A stretch of DNA of 24,723 bases from Pseudomonadota bacterium (GTDB lineage: Bacteria > Pseudomonadota > Gammaproteobacteria > Burkholderiales > Burkholderiaceae_D): positions 1 through 24,723 of the forward strand of contig JAFAGG010000063.1 in NCBI GenBank assembly GCA_023422955.1. The letters run 5' to 3'. This document shows, one piece after another, positions 1 to 8,152 of this stretch. Under the pieces are notes generated by a model, which saw only the letters and a program-made list of their open reading frames with translations, was not told where the DNA came from and did no database searches. The first letter of the stretch is position 1. Each line of letters opens with the position of its first letter. Position numbers and translations under genes: made by a program.

Positions 1-488
1 CTATCCGCTCGGTCGGAATACGCACGCTGGATGGCGGTTTTCACATGATTCCCTTCTCGTCCGTGGACAAGGTGTCCAACCATACGCGCGACTTCTCTTA
101 TCACTACGGAGAATACGCCATCGCCTATCGCGAGGATGTCGACAACGCCATTCATCACTTGAAACTTGCCTTTGAAGAGCTGATGAAGGATGAAGAGATA
201 GCCGGCTCGGTGCTCGAAGAAATTTCCATTCCCGGCGTGTCTTCCCTGCACGAGCGAGGCTATAACATCCGGGTGCTGATCAAGACGCTGCCCGGCATGC
301 AATGGACCGTTCAGCGGGCCTTCAACCGGCTGGTTAAAAAGTATTTCGATGCAGCCGGCATTGAGTTGCCCTATCCTCATACCGTGCTCTACTTCGGCCA
401 GGACAAGAATGGAAAGGTGCCGACTGCTCCCATGCTGGATGGGAATAACACGTCGCCGCCTCAGGCAAGTGCTGCGGCAAGCGGCTGA
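1..488 (+). CDS. MscS-family mechanosensitive channel, C-terminal part (5' truncated by window edge)
   Basis: The reading frame is open from base 3 and ends at the TGA at 486-488, so only about 161 C-terminal residues are visible and the true start lies to the left. The opening residues (IRSVGIRTLDGGFHMIPFSS) match the small beta domain that follows the pore helix in MscS channels, where an R-T-x-DG-x-hydrophobic-IP segment is typical. The following alpha/beta part carries the YREDVDNAI and FNRLVKKYFDAAGIELPYPH stretches, matching the cytoplasmic cage, with the family's usual 'GI..PYP' ending. After this comes a short low-complexity Ala/Ser/Pro tail. Role known for the family: an inner-membrane tension-gated channel that releases solutes on hypo-osmotic shock. 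No membrane helix is in view, so which MscS subfamily it belongs to (YbdG, YnaI or YbiO type) cannot be decided. Confidence 0.85.
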   Translation, partial: IRSVGIRTLDGGFHMIPFSSVDKVSNHTRDFSYHYGEYAIAYREDVDNAIHHLKLAFEELMKDEEIAGSVLEEISIPGVSSLHERGYNIRVLIKTLPGMQWTVQRAFNRLVKKYFDAAGIELPYPHTVLYFGQDKNGKVPTAPMLDGNNTSPPQASAAASG

Positions 489-522
489 CAAGGCTCCCCC
501 TCCATCAAACTGACAAGCGCTA

Positions 523-574
523 AGACGGCGGCGCCTTCACAAGGCACGAACATAATTTAGAGGGGCCGCCGTCT
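523..574 (+). terminator. Nested hairpin, possible terminator of the MscS gene
   Basis: A perfect 10-bp inverted repeat, AGACGGCGGC (523-532) and GCCGCCGTCT (565-574), encloses a second perfect 5-bp hairpin, GCCTT/AAGGC (533-537/541-545, loop CAC). The inner stem starts right after the outer arm, and 19 unpaired bases (546-564) follow it. There is no T-run after the 3' arm, so intrinsic termination is uncertain. It could instead be an mRNA 3'-end protection structure. Confidence 0.5.
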
Positions 575-608
575 CTATCCTGCAAGCAATCGTTTTACAG
601 GCGCGATA

Positions 609-624
609 TGCATGCAGGCATGCA
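609..624. promoter_or_regulatory. 16-bp dyad, function unknown
   Basis: TGCATGCAGGCATGCA is a perfect inverted repeat (TGCATGC / GCATGCA) around a 2-base centre, about 200 bp before hmp. It could bind a dimeric regulator, but it matches no operator I can name with confidence. Confidence 0.3.
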
Positions 625-738
625 AGCAAACATCTGGATAGCATTGATATTCACACTGGGACTTTGACAGAAAATCCTGGGTCGCCGCATGAGCGGATCT
701 TTCTTGCGATCAATCGCGAAATTAATCATGTAATTAAT

Positions 739-763
739 CCGGAAAAGAGAGATATTTTTCCGG
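739..763. promoter_or_regulatory. Inverted repeat just upstream of hmp, candidate operator
   Basis: CCGGAAAA (739-746) and TTTTCCGG (756-763) form a perfect 8-bp inverted repeat with a 9-base spacer, ending 58 bases before the hmp start. Immediately upstream lies an AT-rich motif with two ATTAAT elements (721-726 and 733-738), and further left a GCGAT-CA-ATCGC dyad (706-717). Position and symmetry suit a repressor or activator site for the NO response. The sequence does not fit the NsrR or NorR consensus well enough to name the protein. Confidence 0.4.
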
Positions 764-821
764 AAAAGGGGCACTAAGCTACTTTAGCTCACCTTGCCTT
801 ACTTCTTTTTCAGAGGGAAAT

Positions 822-2036
822 ATGCTGACCCAAAAGACTAAAGATACTGTTAAAGCCACTGCCCCCGTACTTGCCGAACATGGCGTCGATATCATTCGCC
901 ACTTTTACAAGCGGCTGTTCAATGCCCATCCCGAGCTCAAGAATATTTTCAACGTCAGTCACCAGGAACGCGGCGAACAGCAGCAGGCTTTGGCCAGGGC
1001 CGTGTATGCCTATGCCGCTAATATAGAAAATCCGGAAAGCCTCAGTGCCGTCCTCAATGGCATCGCCCACAAGCATGTCAGCCTGGGCGTCAGAGCGGAG
1101 CAGTACCCCATCGTCGGCGAGCATCTGCTGGCTTCCATCAAGGAAGTGCTGGGCGATGCGGCAACGGATGACATCATTTCCGCCTGGGCGCAGGCTTACG
1201 GCAATCTGGCCGATATCCTGGCAGGCATGGAAAGCGACCTGACTGAGAAAACGGCTTTAGCGCCGGGCGGGTGGAATGGATGGCGCGAATTCATCGTCCG
1301 CTCCAAGCGGCCTGAAAGCGAGGTCATCACGTCTTTTTTGCTGGAGCCCAAGGATGGCAAACCGGTGCTCAATTTCGAACCAGGTCAGTACATCAGCGTC
1401 GGTGTGCAGGTGCCTGAACTGGGCGTGCAGCAGATCCGCCAGTACAGCCTGTCGGATGCACCGAACGGGCGCAACTACCGGATCTCCGTCAAGCGCGAAG
1501 GCGGCAACGACTGGATGCGGCCCGGCTACGTTTCCACCTTGTTGCACGATCATGTCAAGGAAGGCGACGTCATCAAGATTGCCGCGCCGTATGGCAACTT
1601 CTATATCGATGTCGATGCCAGCACACCGGTCGTGCTGATCAGCGGCGGCGTCGGATTGACACCCATGGTCAGCATGCTCAACCGCGTTTTGCAGTCGCCG
1701 GAAAGAAAAGTGGTTTTTGTTCATGGCGCACGCAACAGCGCAGTTCATGCGATGAAAGATCATCTGCGGCAGATCGAACAGAAACAGCCCAACTTCAAGC
1801 CCTACATTTTCTACAACGAGCCGCAGCCTGATGATCAGCCCGGCAAGGATTACGATTTCAGCGGCCTGGTCGATATCGACAAGATCAGGGATGCGGTGAT
1901 GCTGGCGGAAGCAGACTATTACATCTGCGGCCCGGTACCCTTCATGCGCATGCAGCATGATGCGCTGACGGCCAAGGGCATTCCCGAGTCACGCATCCAC
2001 TACGAAGTATTCGGCCCCGACCTGTTTGCCGAATAA
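822..2036 (+). CDS. hmp: Flavohemoprotein, nitric oxide dioxygenase
   Basis: This cytosolic enzyme oxidises NO to nitrate with O2 and NAD(P)H and is a main defence against nitrosative stress. The 404-residue length is usual for the family. Residues 1-140 form the globin domain, with the distal Tyr29, proximal His85 and a Glu near 137 that fit the known haem pocket. Residues about 150-265 form the FAD domain, with RQYSLS at 206-211. Residues about 266-404 form the NAD(P)H domain, with GGVGLTP at 275-281, a YYICGP motif near the end and the terminal YEVFGP. The ATG at 822 follows a GAGGG ribosome-binding site with a 4-base gap. It stands alone, with a hairpin after it and inverted repeats before it. 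The function assignment is firm; regulation by an NO sensor is inferred. Confidence 0.97.
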   Translation: MLTQKTKDTVKATAPVLAEHGVDIIRHFYKRLFNAHPELKNIFNVSHQERGEQQQALARAVYAYAANIENPESLSAVLNGIAHKHVSLGVRAEQYPIVGEHLLASIKEVLGDAATDDIISAWAQAYGNLADILAGMESDLTEKTALAPGGWNGWREFIVRSKRPESEVITSFLLEPKDGKPVLNFEPGQYISVGVQVPELGVQQIRQYSLSDAPNGRNYRISVKREGGNDWMRPGYVSTLLHDHVKEGDVIKIAAPYGNFYIDVDASTPVVLISGGVGLTPMVSMLNRVLQSPERKVVFVHGARNSAVHAMKDHLRQIEQKQPNFKPYIFYNEPQPDDQPGKDYDFSGLVDIDKIRDAVMLAEADYYICGPVPFMRMQHDALTAKGIPESRIHYEVFGPDLFAE

Positions 2037-2049
2037 TCGCCTTGTCCGG

Positions 2050-2082
2050 CATCCCGGCTTCGTTTTTTTATGGGCCGGGATG
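2050..2082. terminator. Hairpin between convergent hmp and sensor kinase genes
   Basis: CATCCCGGC (2050-2058) pairs perfectly with GCCGGGATG (2074-2082) across a 15-base loop that itself contains seven T residues. It begins 14 bases after the hmp stop. The T-run is in the loop rather than after the stem, so this is an unusual terminator if it is one. The position between converging genes supports an end-of-transcript role for one or both. Confidence 0.45.
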
Positions 2083-2195
2083 TGATTGTTGTGCTTGCAA
2101 TGCCGTTTCCCGCAACCGCATCCATCGGATATCGCAACGCATGCGTTATCAGGGCAAAGGACATGTCGCACGTCTTTGTTCCGGCAGTGTGAAAC

Positions 2196-5147
2196 TCAGG
2201 CCACCTTCCTTGCCCCTCTTCCCAGCATCTGCCTGAGCTTTACCGCCAGCTGCTGGTAGTGATAGGGTTTTTGCAGCAGATTGATATCCGGCTTGAGGAT
2301 ATTCTGCACGCCCACTGCCTCCCGGGTATAGCCGGACGTGAAGAGCACCGATAGATCGGAACGTATTTCACGCGCCTTGTCGGCCAGCTCGGGGCCGTTC
2401 ATCGCGCCTGGCATGACCACGTCGGTAAACAGCAGGTCGATGCCTGCATCCTGCTCGATAATTTCCAGCGCCTGCTTGGCATTGTCGGCCTTGCGTACCT
2501 CGTATCCCAGCGCCTTGAGTATGCTAACGGTAGCGGACTGCACTTCCAGGTCATCTTCCACCACCAGGATGAGGTCGCCCTGGGGCGCAAGCGGATTCTC
2601 CTCCCTGGCGAGAACAGGTATTTCAGCGATGGATACACGCGGCATGTATATGGCAATCGAAGTGCCCTTTCCCATCTCGCTGTCGATCTGGATATGCCCG
2701 CCGCTTTGCCGGACGAAGCCGTAGGCCATGGACAGACCCAGCCCCGTTCCTTCGCCTTCCGGCTTGGTCGTGAAGAAAGGCTCGAAAGCACGCTGGCGCA
2801 CTTCCTCCGTCATGCCCGCGCCGTTGTCGCTGACGGTCAGCTTCACATATTCGCCTACCGCCAGGTTAGGATGCAGCGACATCAGTTCCGGGCTTACCGT
2901 CACGTCCGAGACGGCAATCGTCAATTGTCCTTTCCCCTTCATCGCATGGCTGGCATTGATGGCCAGATTGATGAGCACATTTTCCAGCTGATGCGGATCG
3001 ATCAGCACCGCGCGCGCATCGCCCGTGGCATTGATGCCGATCTCGATCGACTCCGGCAATGCCTGGCGCAACAGATCGTGCATGCCGATGATCATGCGAT
3101 TGATGTTGACCACAACCGGCTGCAGCGGCTGGCGGCGCGCAAAGGCCAGCAACTGGGACGAAAGCTTGGCGCCGCGGCTGACCGCCTTGACCGCGCTTTG
3201 CAACCGGCTCGCAGCCATCTCGTTGTTGCTGAACTCCAGTTGCAAGAGTTGCAGATTGCCGCTGATGATTTGCAGCATGTTGTTGAAATCATGCGCGACG
3301 CCGCCGGTCAGCTTGCCGACTGCTTCCAGTTTCTGCGCATGGAACAGCGCACTGCGCGCTTCTTCCAGCGAATGCATGCGCTGCTGCTCCTTGCGTTCGG
3401 CCTCCAGTCTATCGCTGATGTCGCGTATGAAAGCGTGGGCGTTCAAGCCATCGCGTGCAGGCATGATGGCCAGCGCCAGCTCGATCGGGATTTCACGGCC
3501 GTTCTTGTGCAAGGCCGTAAACTCAAAGCGATGTCCCTTCAGCGCCGCTTGCTTGCCTTGCCGGATACGGCTGACGATCTTGTCGTAATCCGGCCGCCTG
3601 GCAGGAGGAATGATCAGTTCCACCAGGGTTTTTCCCATCGCCTCCTGCGCAGTCCAGCCGAAAGTATGTTCGGCCTGCTGGTTCCACTCGCTGATCCGGC
3701 CCTGATCATCAAGGCCAAGAAAAGCGTCATAAGAGTTCTCCAGTATGCTGCGCATGCGCTGCCGGTCCATGGCAATCTGTTCCAGCGACTGATGCAGCGC
3801 CGCCTCGCTCTGTTTTGTCTGCGTGATATCGGTATGAGTGCCGACCATGCGCAAGGGACGGCCTTCCGGCGTTCTCGTCACCGCCGCCCCACGCTCCAGT
3901 ATCCATACCCACGATCCATTCCGGGCGCGCATCCTGTGTTCGCTGCGATAAGGAGTGGCATCGTCCTCCAGGTGGGCCAGCAGCGCCGCTCTGGTCTGGC
4001 CGACGTCGTCGGGATGGACGAGCTTTTCCCACTCGCTGCGACGCTTGGGCGCATCCGTATCGGTATAACCCAGCATGGATACCCATTGATTGGAAAAACT
4101 CATTGCATCCGTTTGCAGATTCCAGTCCCATACCGTATCGCCAGCACCTTGCAGCGCATACTTCATGCGCACCTCGCTTTGCAAAATGCGGGAAGTGGCC
4201 CGTGCGCGCTCGCGCCAGTTGACGAGCAGGATGTAGCAAACCAGCGCCAGCAATAAGGAAATGCCGGCACCGCCCGCCAGCATGATGTTGCGGTGCTGCA
4301 GATAATCGCTCATCAGTACGCGCAAGGGCTGTTTCAGCGACACCATCAATTCTCCTTGCGGCAGCAGGCGCCAGCCGTACATATCGCCTTCATCCAGTTC
4401 ATTGCGCGAGCTGGCAGTGACACCGATGGAATCGTCCAGATTAAAGCGATATCCCAGGTCCTCGACATGCTTGCCGATCGCGTCCTGGTTTTCCGGCGAC
4501 TTGGCCAGTATCTCTCCGCTTTGCCGGGCCAGCATGATGATCGTGCCTTCATCCAGTTTCAGCGAATGGTAGAAACGCGCAAAAAACTCAGGCTGTACCG
4601 ACAACACGATCACGCCGTAAAATTTGCCGGCCTGATCCAGCAAGGGACGCGTCAACTGGACTGAGCGCACGCCGGAGACCCGCCCCAGCAAGGGTTTGCT
4701 GACAAATAACCGGTCCTCGCTGCTGCTGCGATGAATACGGTAATGCTCGCGGTCGCTCAGGTCCGTGCCCTTCATGGCCGGATGCAGGCTGGAATACTGC
4801 AATATGCCTTGCGTATCAAGAATGGCAATTTGCGACACCATTTCGCGCTCCAGCCGGGAGGTCCAGCGGCGCACTGCCTGCTCGAAAGGTTCGCCGCCCC
4901 GCAGCCATTCATCCCGCAAGCTGAGCAGAGAATGATCGATAGCGGTCACCGAGGCACGTACTTCTTCGGAGATGGCCATGACCAGATTGCCAACGTGGCG
5001 TTCACTGTTAGCCCGCGACAGATCGCGTCGACTATTCAGGTCCAGTGCAATGATGCCCCATAGCAGCGGCAGAATGATGGCCAGCATGAGCAGCAACTGG
5101 TGCGGCAAATGCAGTTTGGAAAAACTGGTGAGTTTCATAAGATGCAT
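2196..5147 (-). CDS. Hybrid sensor histidine kinase: PDC sensor, two PAS domains, HisKA, HATPase, receiver
   Basis: A 983-residue inner-membrane signalling protein. A first membrane helix (about 18-36) and a second (about 293-313) flank a periplasmic region resembling the PDC/dCache sensors of kinases and cyclases. Two PAS domains follow: about 325-445, with WDWNLQTDAMSFSNQW and an HTDIT end, and about 460-585, with IRDIS. The phospho-acceptor His619 lies in GGVAHDFNN. The ATPase domain has the N box (NLAINASHAMKGKG), DNGAGM and GEGTGLGLSM. A C-terminal receiver carries acidic residues in VVEDD, the acceptor Asp909 in FTDVVMPG and the conserved Lys in LLQKPY. No response-regulator gene lies beside it, so its partner and signal are unknown. 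The start is uncertain: ATG at 5147 or the ATG three codons later (5138), neither with a strong ribosome-binding site. Confidence 0.92.
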   Translation of the reverse strand: MHLMKLTSFSKLHLPHQLLLMLAIILPLLWGIIALDLNSRRDLSRANSERHVGNLVMAISEEVRASVTAIDHSLLSLRDEWLRGGEPFEQAVRRWTSRLEREMVSQIAILDTQGILQYSSLHPAMKGTDLSDREHYRIHRSSSEDRLFVSKPLLGRVSGVRSVQLTRPLLDQAGKFYGVIVLSVQPEFFARFYHSLKLDEGTIIMLARQSGEILAKSPENQDAIGKHVEDLGYRFNLDDSIGVTASSRNELDEGDMYGWRLLPQGELMVSLKQPLRVLMSDYLQHRNIMLAGGAGISLLLALVCYILLVNWRERARATSRILQSEVRMKYALQGAGDTVWDWNLQTDAMSFSNQWVSMLGYTDTDAPKRRSEWEKLVHPDDVGQTRAALLAHLEDDATPYRSEHRMRARNGSWVWILERGAAVTRTPEGRPLRMVGTHTDITQTKQSEAALHQSLEQIAMDRQRMRSILENSYDAFLGLDDQGRISEWNQQAEHTFGWTAQEAMGKTLVELIIPPARRPDYDKIVSRIRQGKQAALKGHRFEFTALHKNGREIPIELALAIMPARDGLNAHAFIRDISDRLEAERKEQQRMHSLEEARSALFHAQKLEAVGKLTGGVAHDFNNMLQIISGNLQLLQLEFSNNEMAASRLQSAVKAVSRGAKLSSQLLAFARRQPLQPVVVNINRMIIGMHDLLRQALPESIEIGINATGDARAVLIDPHQLENVLINLAINASHAMKGKGQLTIAVSDVTVSPELMSLHPNLAVGEYVKLTVSDNGAGMTEEVRQRAFEPFFTTKPEGEGTGLGLSMAYGFVRQSGGHIQIDSEMGKGTSIAIYMPRVSIAEIPVLAREENPLAPQGDLILVVEDDLEVQSATVSILKALGYEVRKADNAKQALEIIEQDAGIDLLFTDVVMPGAMNGPELADKAREIRSDLSVLFTSGYTREAVGVQNILKPDINLLQKPYHYQQLAVKLRQMLGRGARKVA

Positions 5148-5907
5148 TATCTGAAGCAGGAAACAGGCAGCTATTGCGATGCATAAGGCAGCGCATTCGA
5201 AACTCTTTGCAACAAGACTCTCGCATGGTGCATGCAGGGAAACTCAGGCAGAGATGCGGAGGCAACTGCCCCATGCCGGGAGGCGTTTCTGCCTGTAGCT
5301 CTCTCGCTGCAAGCCCTGGAAAATGTGCGGTAACGTTTCGCAATGCAGGCGGCAGGGTCTTGAACAAATCACCATGTTTATGCCGGCAGATCCGTCCATG
5401 ATTTTTTGCATTCCTTGTTTTCCATTCTTCCTCTCCCTCTCCGGCATCGCCTTGAAGCTGGTCATTGATGACGGCAAAACGCGGCTCCGGCAACTGAATT
5501 AAAGACAGATTGACCAGAAAAAACTCCAGAGATTCCTCTTCTTGTTCCACCAGCCTGCCGGATTTCGCTGCAGCTGCAAAGCCGGGCAGACCTTGAAAAT
5601 CCGCCGAACGCCCTGGACTGCGGCCCGGCGAAGTACAAGGCAAGCACCCGGATTGATAATGTTTTATGTTTTCAGCGGCAAGCGAATAACTGCCCGCGCC
5701 GTTAGCCCGGAAGCGGCCAGATGAGCAGCGCAATGGCGGCAGTTTGATACGCACGCACGGCTACTGGCTCATGCCCTGCGTGGCATCGGCGCGATGAGAG
5801 AGAGCCTCCGAGCGGAAGCCCTCATCAGCCCTCTTTATCAGCCATCTCTTCGTATTGATACATTGTGCGGGCCGCGTTAGCTGCGGCGGCACTGCGAAAC
5901 GGTGTAC
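5148..5907. other. 760-bp gene-poor region
   Basis: I find no recognisable gene or RNA here. The minus strand stays open through much of it (in a frame that also runs into the kinase start). Around 5400-5560 the minus-strand translation looks somewhat protein-like, acidic and with a hydrophobic stretch (FFLVNLSLIQLPEPRFAVIN), but it matches no family I know and lacks a convincing start. It could be a decayed gene. At the right end a short GC hairpin (GCCTCC 5804-5809 / GGAAGC 5814-5819, with one G-U pair when transcribed leftward) may belong to the end of the lipoprotein transcript. Confidence 0.5.
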
Positions 5908-7116
5908 TTACCCGGCGCATTCGCAACCGGGGTTGATACGCCCTTCCATCGAAGCGGGGATGCAATAGAGTTTTGATACGACGTTGCCGTTTCTTAGTGC
6001 GGGAAAACCATCTCCGGGATTGCCATATCTTGTATCAAGACCGCTGGTGCATTGTTCAGGCGGTACCGGGGGCGAAGGCGGCGTCCACCGTATGCACACA
6101 ACCGGCTCGGGGTCAGTGAGGCTGGTATGTTCCAGCCTCGCCCCTAAACAAGCAGCGGCGCGTCCTTCTGGTGTTCCTTCGGATCCCGATGGATTCCTGA
6201 TCAACCAGAGGCGTGGCGGCATCGCAATCACTTCACTGGCTCCAGACGTACCGGCAGGGGCATCGAATGCACTAATGCGCAGTCTTGCACCTCCATTAGG
6301 TATCATGCTGGTGTCAAAATCCAGGCTTGCAGACCGGCCATCCCCTGACACATCGAAGCGGCCCAGCCTGGGACTGTAGCCGCTCTCGGTCAGCAACTCG
6401 ACATTGCGCATGCCGCTGCCGCTCACTTCCAGTCTGACTATGCCGCTGAGTCGTGCGCCGTCTTCAGGTGCAGACGTGAGCGCAGCCGTCAGCGGCTCGT
6501 CTTCATCCTCTCCCGGTTGTGAACTGGCATTGGCAATGGTCCAGGTGCGGGCCGGCATGGCAATGATCTCGCGGCCGCCCTCGCCAGGCGGCGCATTGAA
6601 AACGGCAATACGCAGCGTCACGTCTCCGTCCGTCATCACGCTGGTGTCAAAATCGATATAGGCTCCTATCTTGTCGCCCGTTACCACGCCTCGTGCAATC
6701 AGGGGCGCGTAGGATGACGCCGGCAGCAATTCCACGTTTTCGATACCGCTGCCTTCCACCAGCAGGCGTATGGTGCCGCGTATCGTCGCGCCGTCAGCAG
6801 GCGCCTGCGTAACTTCTGCTGCAAAAGTGGATGGACCTGCAGGCTCCACAGGTGTCTCGCCGCCTCCGTTACCGGATGATCCTCCCGACGGAGGCGCGCC
6901 GCCGCTTGATGAGCCACCCGACCCAGAACCCGCGCCGGATGCAGGCGTACCCGGCGATTCATTTCCGCCCGAAGCGCCTGAGCCGGAACCGTTCGAAGAA
7001 TTGTTTTGGGGAGAACCGGAGCCAGCTGACGAAGTATCGGAAGAACCGCCTCCACCACAAGCAACGACAAGCATGATGAAAAAGCTGGCAATGCTGATTC
7101 TGATGGAATGCGACAT
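5908..7116 (-). CDS. Lipoprotein with Gly/Ser-rich linker and two tandem Ig-like repeats
   Basis: The 402 residues begin with a lipoprotein signal (IASFFIMLVVAC, acylated Cys20), so it should be membrane-anchored and exposed to the periplasm or cell surface. Residues about 21-96 are an almost pure Gly/Ser/Pro/Asn linker. Two homologous repeats of about 100 residues follow. Both contain an 'AP-DGA-I/L-G--RL-V-GSG--NVELL' block, a 'DFDTSM/V' block and end in IAMP-R-W-I-N, a beta-sandwich-like pattern. The last 85 residues hold five cysteines, including a terminal CEC, which suggests disulphides. The function is unknown; the layout suggests a spacer that displays binding domains. A GTG four codons earlier (7128) is an alternative start. 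It is monocistronic, with about 290 bp to the next gene. Confidence 0.75.
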   Translation of the reverse strand: MSHSIRISIASFFIMLVVACGGGGSSDTSSAGSGSPQNNSSNGSGSGASGGNESPGTPASGAGSGSGGSSSGGAPPSGGSSGNGGGETPVEPAGPSTFAAEVTQAPADGATIRGTIRLLVEGSGIENVELLPASSYAPLIARGVVTGDKIGAYIDFDTSVMTDGDVTLRIAVFNAPPGEGGREIIAMPARTWTIANASSQPGEDEDEPLTAALTSAPEDGARLSGIVRLEVSGSGMRNVELLTESGYSPRLGRFDVSGDGRSASLDFDTSMIPNGGARLRISAFDAPAGTSGASEVIAMPPRLWLIRNPSGSEGTPEGRAAACLGARLEHTSLTDPEPVVCIRWTPPSPPVPPEQCTSGLDTRYGNPGDGFPALRNGNVVSKLYCIPASMEGRINPGCECAG

Positions 7117-7307
7117 GGGGCCGTCCACGATGAAAAGATCAAGCTCCCTGAGGCGTATTAGTATGGTTTATCGCACATTAGCGAACTTCCCTGCCGGCTG
7201 TTTGAGACAGGACAAGCAATCCTTATAAGGTCGAGCGTCTCCATCACTGACGATTTCATCGCATCAATTCTTCTCGGGCAATGCCGCCAATGCTGCGGAC
7301 ATGAGAA

Positions 7308-7338
7308 AAGGGCTGTCCCTGTAACGGGAACAGCCCTT
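7308..7338 (-). terminator. Intrinsic terminator of the CAP-FKBP-GNAT cluster
   Basis: AAGGGCTGT (7308-7316) pairs with ACAGCCCTT (7330-7338), extended by CCC/GGG (7317-7319/7326-7328) with one bulged A and a 6-base loop. Read on the minus strand, the stem ends in a TTTTC run. It lies 68 bases beyond the stop of the small acetyltransferase gene. Confidence 0.85.
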
Positions 7339-7405
7339 CTCAGCGGCATCCATCGTATGCAATGCGATGCCTGTCCAGCTCGCTCCAGCGCCAGCCTTAT
7401 CCGTA

Positions 7406-7693
7406 TCAGGAAGCAAGCAGGCTATCGTATTCCGGCTGCTTCTTCTGCACATAGCCTGCAATGAATTCGCATTGCGGCACGAGCTTCTGATTATTGGCCT
7501 TGATCTGACCGAGCACCTGCTTTGCCAGCGCCGAGCCATAACCTTTGCCGGCGTGTTCCTTGCCGATTTCGGTATGCGTAACGGTGACCTTATCGCCGGC
7601 CACGCTGTAAGCGCAGTAGCCGACCACCGTGTCATCGGCAACGAGTTCGTAACGATTTTCAGCGCTATTGTTTTTCAAGACGGGATCAGACAT
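7406..7693 (-). CDS. Small GNAT-like N-acetyltransferase (COG2388/YjdJ type)
   Basis: This 95-residue protein has the minimal GNAT fold of the COG2388 group: a 'YELVADDTVVGYCAYSV' strand pair, 'VTHTEIGKEHAGKGYGSALAKQVL', which contains the acetyl-CoA pyrophosphate loop (H-A-G-K-G-Y-G), and a 'LVPQCEFIAGYVQKKQPEYDSLL' end that is very characteristic of the group. The natural substrate of this family is not established. The ATG at 7693 has a strong AAGGAG-type ribosome-binding site. It starts 17 bases after the stop of the FKBP gene and is followed by a terminator, so the two genes are probably one transcript. FKBP is predicted to be exported and this protein cytosolic, so a direct partnership is not implied. 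Confidence 0.9.
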   Translation of the reverse strand: MSDPVLKNNSAENRYELVADDTVVGYCAYSVAGDKVTVTHTEIGKEHAGKGYGSALAKQVLGQIKANNQKLVPQCEFIAGYVQKKQPEYDSLLAS

Positions 7694-7710
7694 GTTCGCT
7701 ACTCCTTAAG

Positions 7711-8109
7711 TTATTTTTCGATACCCAACAATTCAACCTCAAAGGTCAAGGTGCTGTTGGGCGGTATTGTACCCGGTACGCCGCGCGCGCCGTAGGCCGT
7801 CTGCGGCGGGCAAGTCAGCTTGGCCTTGCCGCCCACCTTCATCTTCTGCACGCCTTCGGTCCAGCAGGAAATCACGCGCGACAGCGGAAAGGTGATCGCC
7901 TCATTGCGCTTGTAGGAACTGTCGAACTCAGTGCCATTCTGCAGCGTGCCGCGATAATGTACGCGCACCTTGTCGCTTGCCTTGGGAGATTCGCCCTGCC
8001 CTGCCTTCAGCGTTTCAACCACTACGCCCGAGGGCAGTTTTTCATTGGCGGCGGCGGGCATGGCAGATAAAGCCGCTCCCAGCGCAATCAGCGGTAAAAC
8101 CAGTTTCAT
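7711..8109 (-). CDS. Exported FKBP-type peptidyl-prolyl cis-trans isomerase
   Basis: A 132-residue single-domain FKBP that speeds proline isomerisation during protein folding. Residues 1-21 form a Sec signal peptide ending near AAA-N, so it should act in the periplasm. Core motifs are VRVHYRGTLQNGTEFDSS, ITFPL, the WTEGVQKMKVGGKAKLTCP block, AYG-RGVPG-IPPN and the final TLTFEVELL. Two cysteines are unusual for this fold: the one before WTEGV (where PGW is common) and the one in LTCPP. A ribosome-binding site (AAAGG) lies about 9 bases before the ATG. It sits upstream of the small acetyltransferase with a 17-base gap and downstream of the CAP gene, separated from the latter by a 12-bp inverted repeat. 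Confidence 0.95.
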   Translation of the reverse strand: MKLVLPLIALGAALSAMPAAANEKLPSGVVVETLKAGQGESPKASDKVRVHYRGTLQNGTEFDSSYKRNEAITFPLSRVISCWTEGVQKMKVGGKAKLTCPPQTAYGARGVPGTIPPNSTLTFEVELLGIEK

Positions 8110-8121
8110 GATGCACCTTTC

Positions 8122-8151
8122 CAGTTGGGGTTCATTTCAGTTGGGTTCATT
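8122..8151. repeat. Short tandem repeat before the FKBP gene
   Basis: CAGTTGGGGTTCATTT (8122-8137) is directly followed by a near copy, CAGTTGGGTTCATT (8138-8151). It lies in the leader of the FKBP gene and overlaps the expected ribosome-binding region, so it may affect its translation or simply be a slippage product. Confidence 0.6.
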
Positions 8152-8152
8152 C

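Larger units (their letters stand above)
489..821. other. 333-bp intergenic region between the MscS gene and hmp
   Basis: No coding potential is seen. The left half holds a nested hairpin just after the channel gene. The right half holds several dyad symmetries and an AT-rich segment (about 718-760) ahead of hmp, so the hmp promoter and its NO-responsive control probably lie here. I could not assign a confident -35/-10 pair. Confidence 0.6.

Noticed and set aside
768..790. Possible sigma-54 promoter before hmp (GGGGCAC ... TTAGC), which would suggest NorR control
   Set aside because: The GG and GC elements are about 15 bases apart instead of 10, and no GTCA-N7-TGAC NorR site is seen.
2694..4256. 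520-codon open frame on the plus strand opposite the sensor kinase
   Set aside because: It lies antisense to intact PAS, HisKA and ATPase motifs and shows no domain of its own. It is a codon-phase shadow.
5244..5754. Minus-strand open frame left of the lipoprotein as a possible gene
   Set aside because: It has no convincing start or ribosome-binding site, most of the translation is compositionally odd, it runs into the kinase gene, and no family is recognised. Kept only as a possible gene remnant in the gene-poor region entry.
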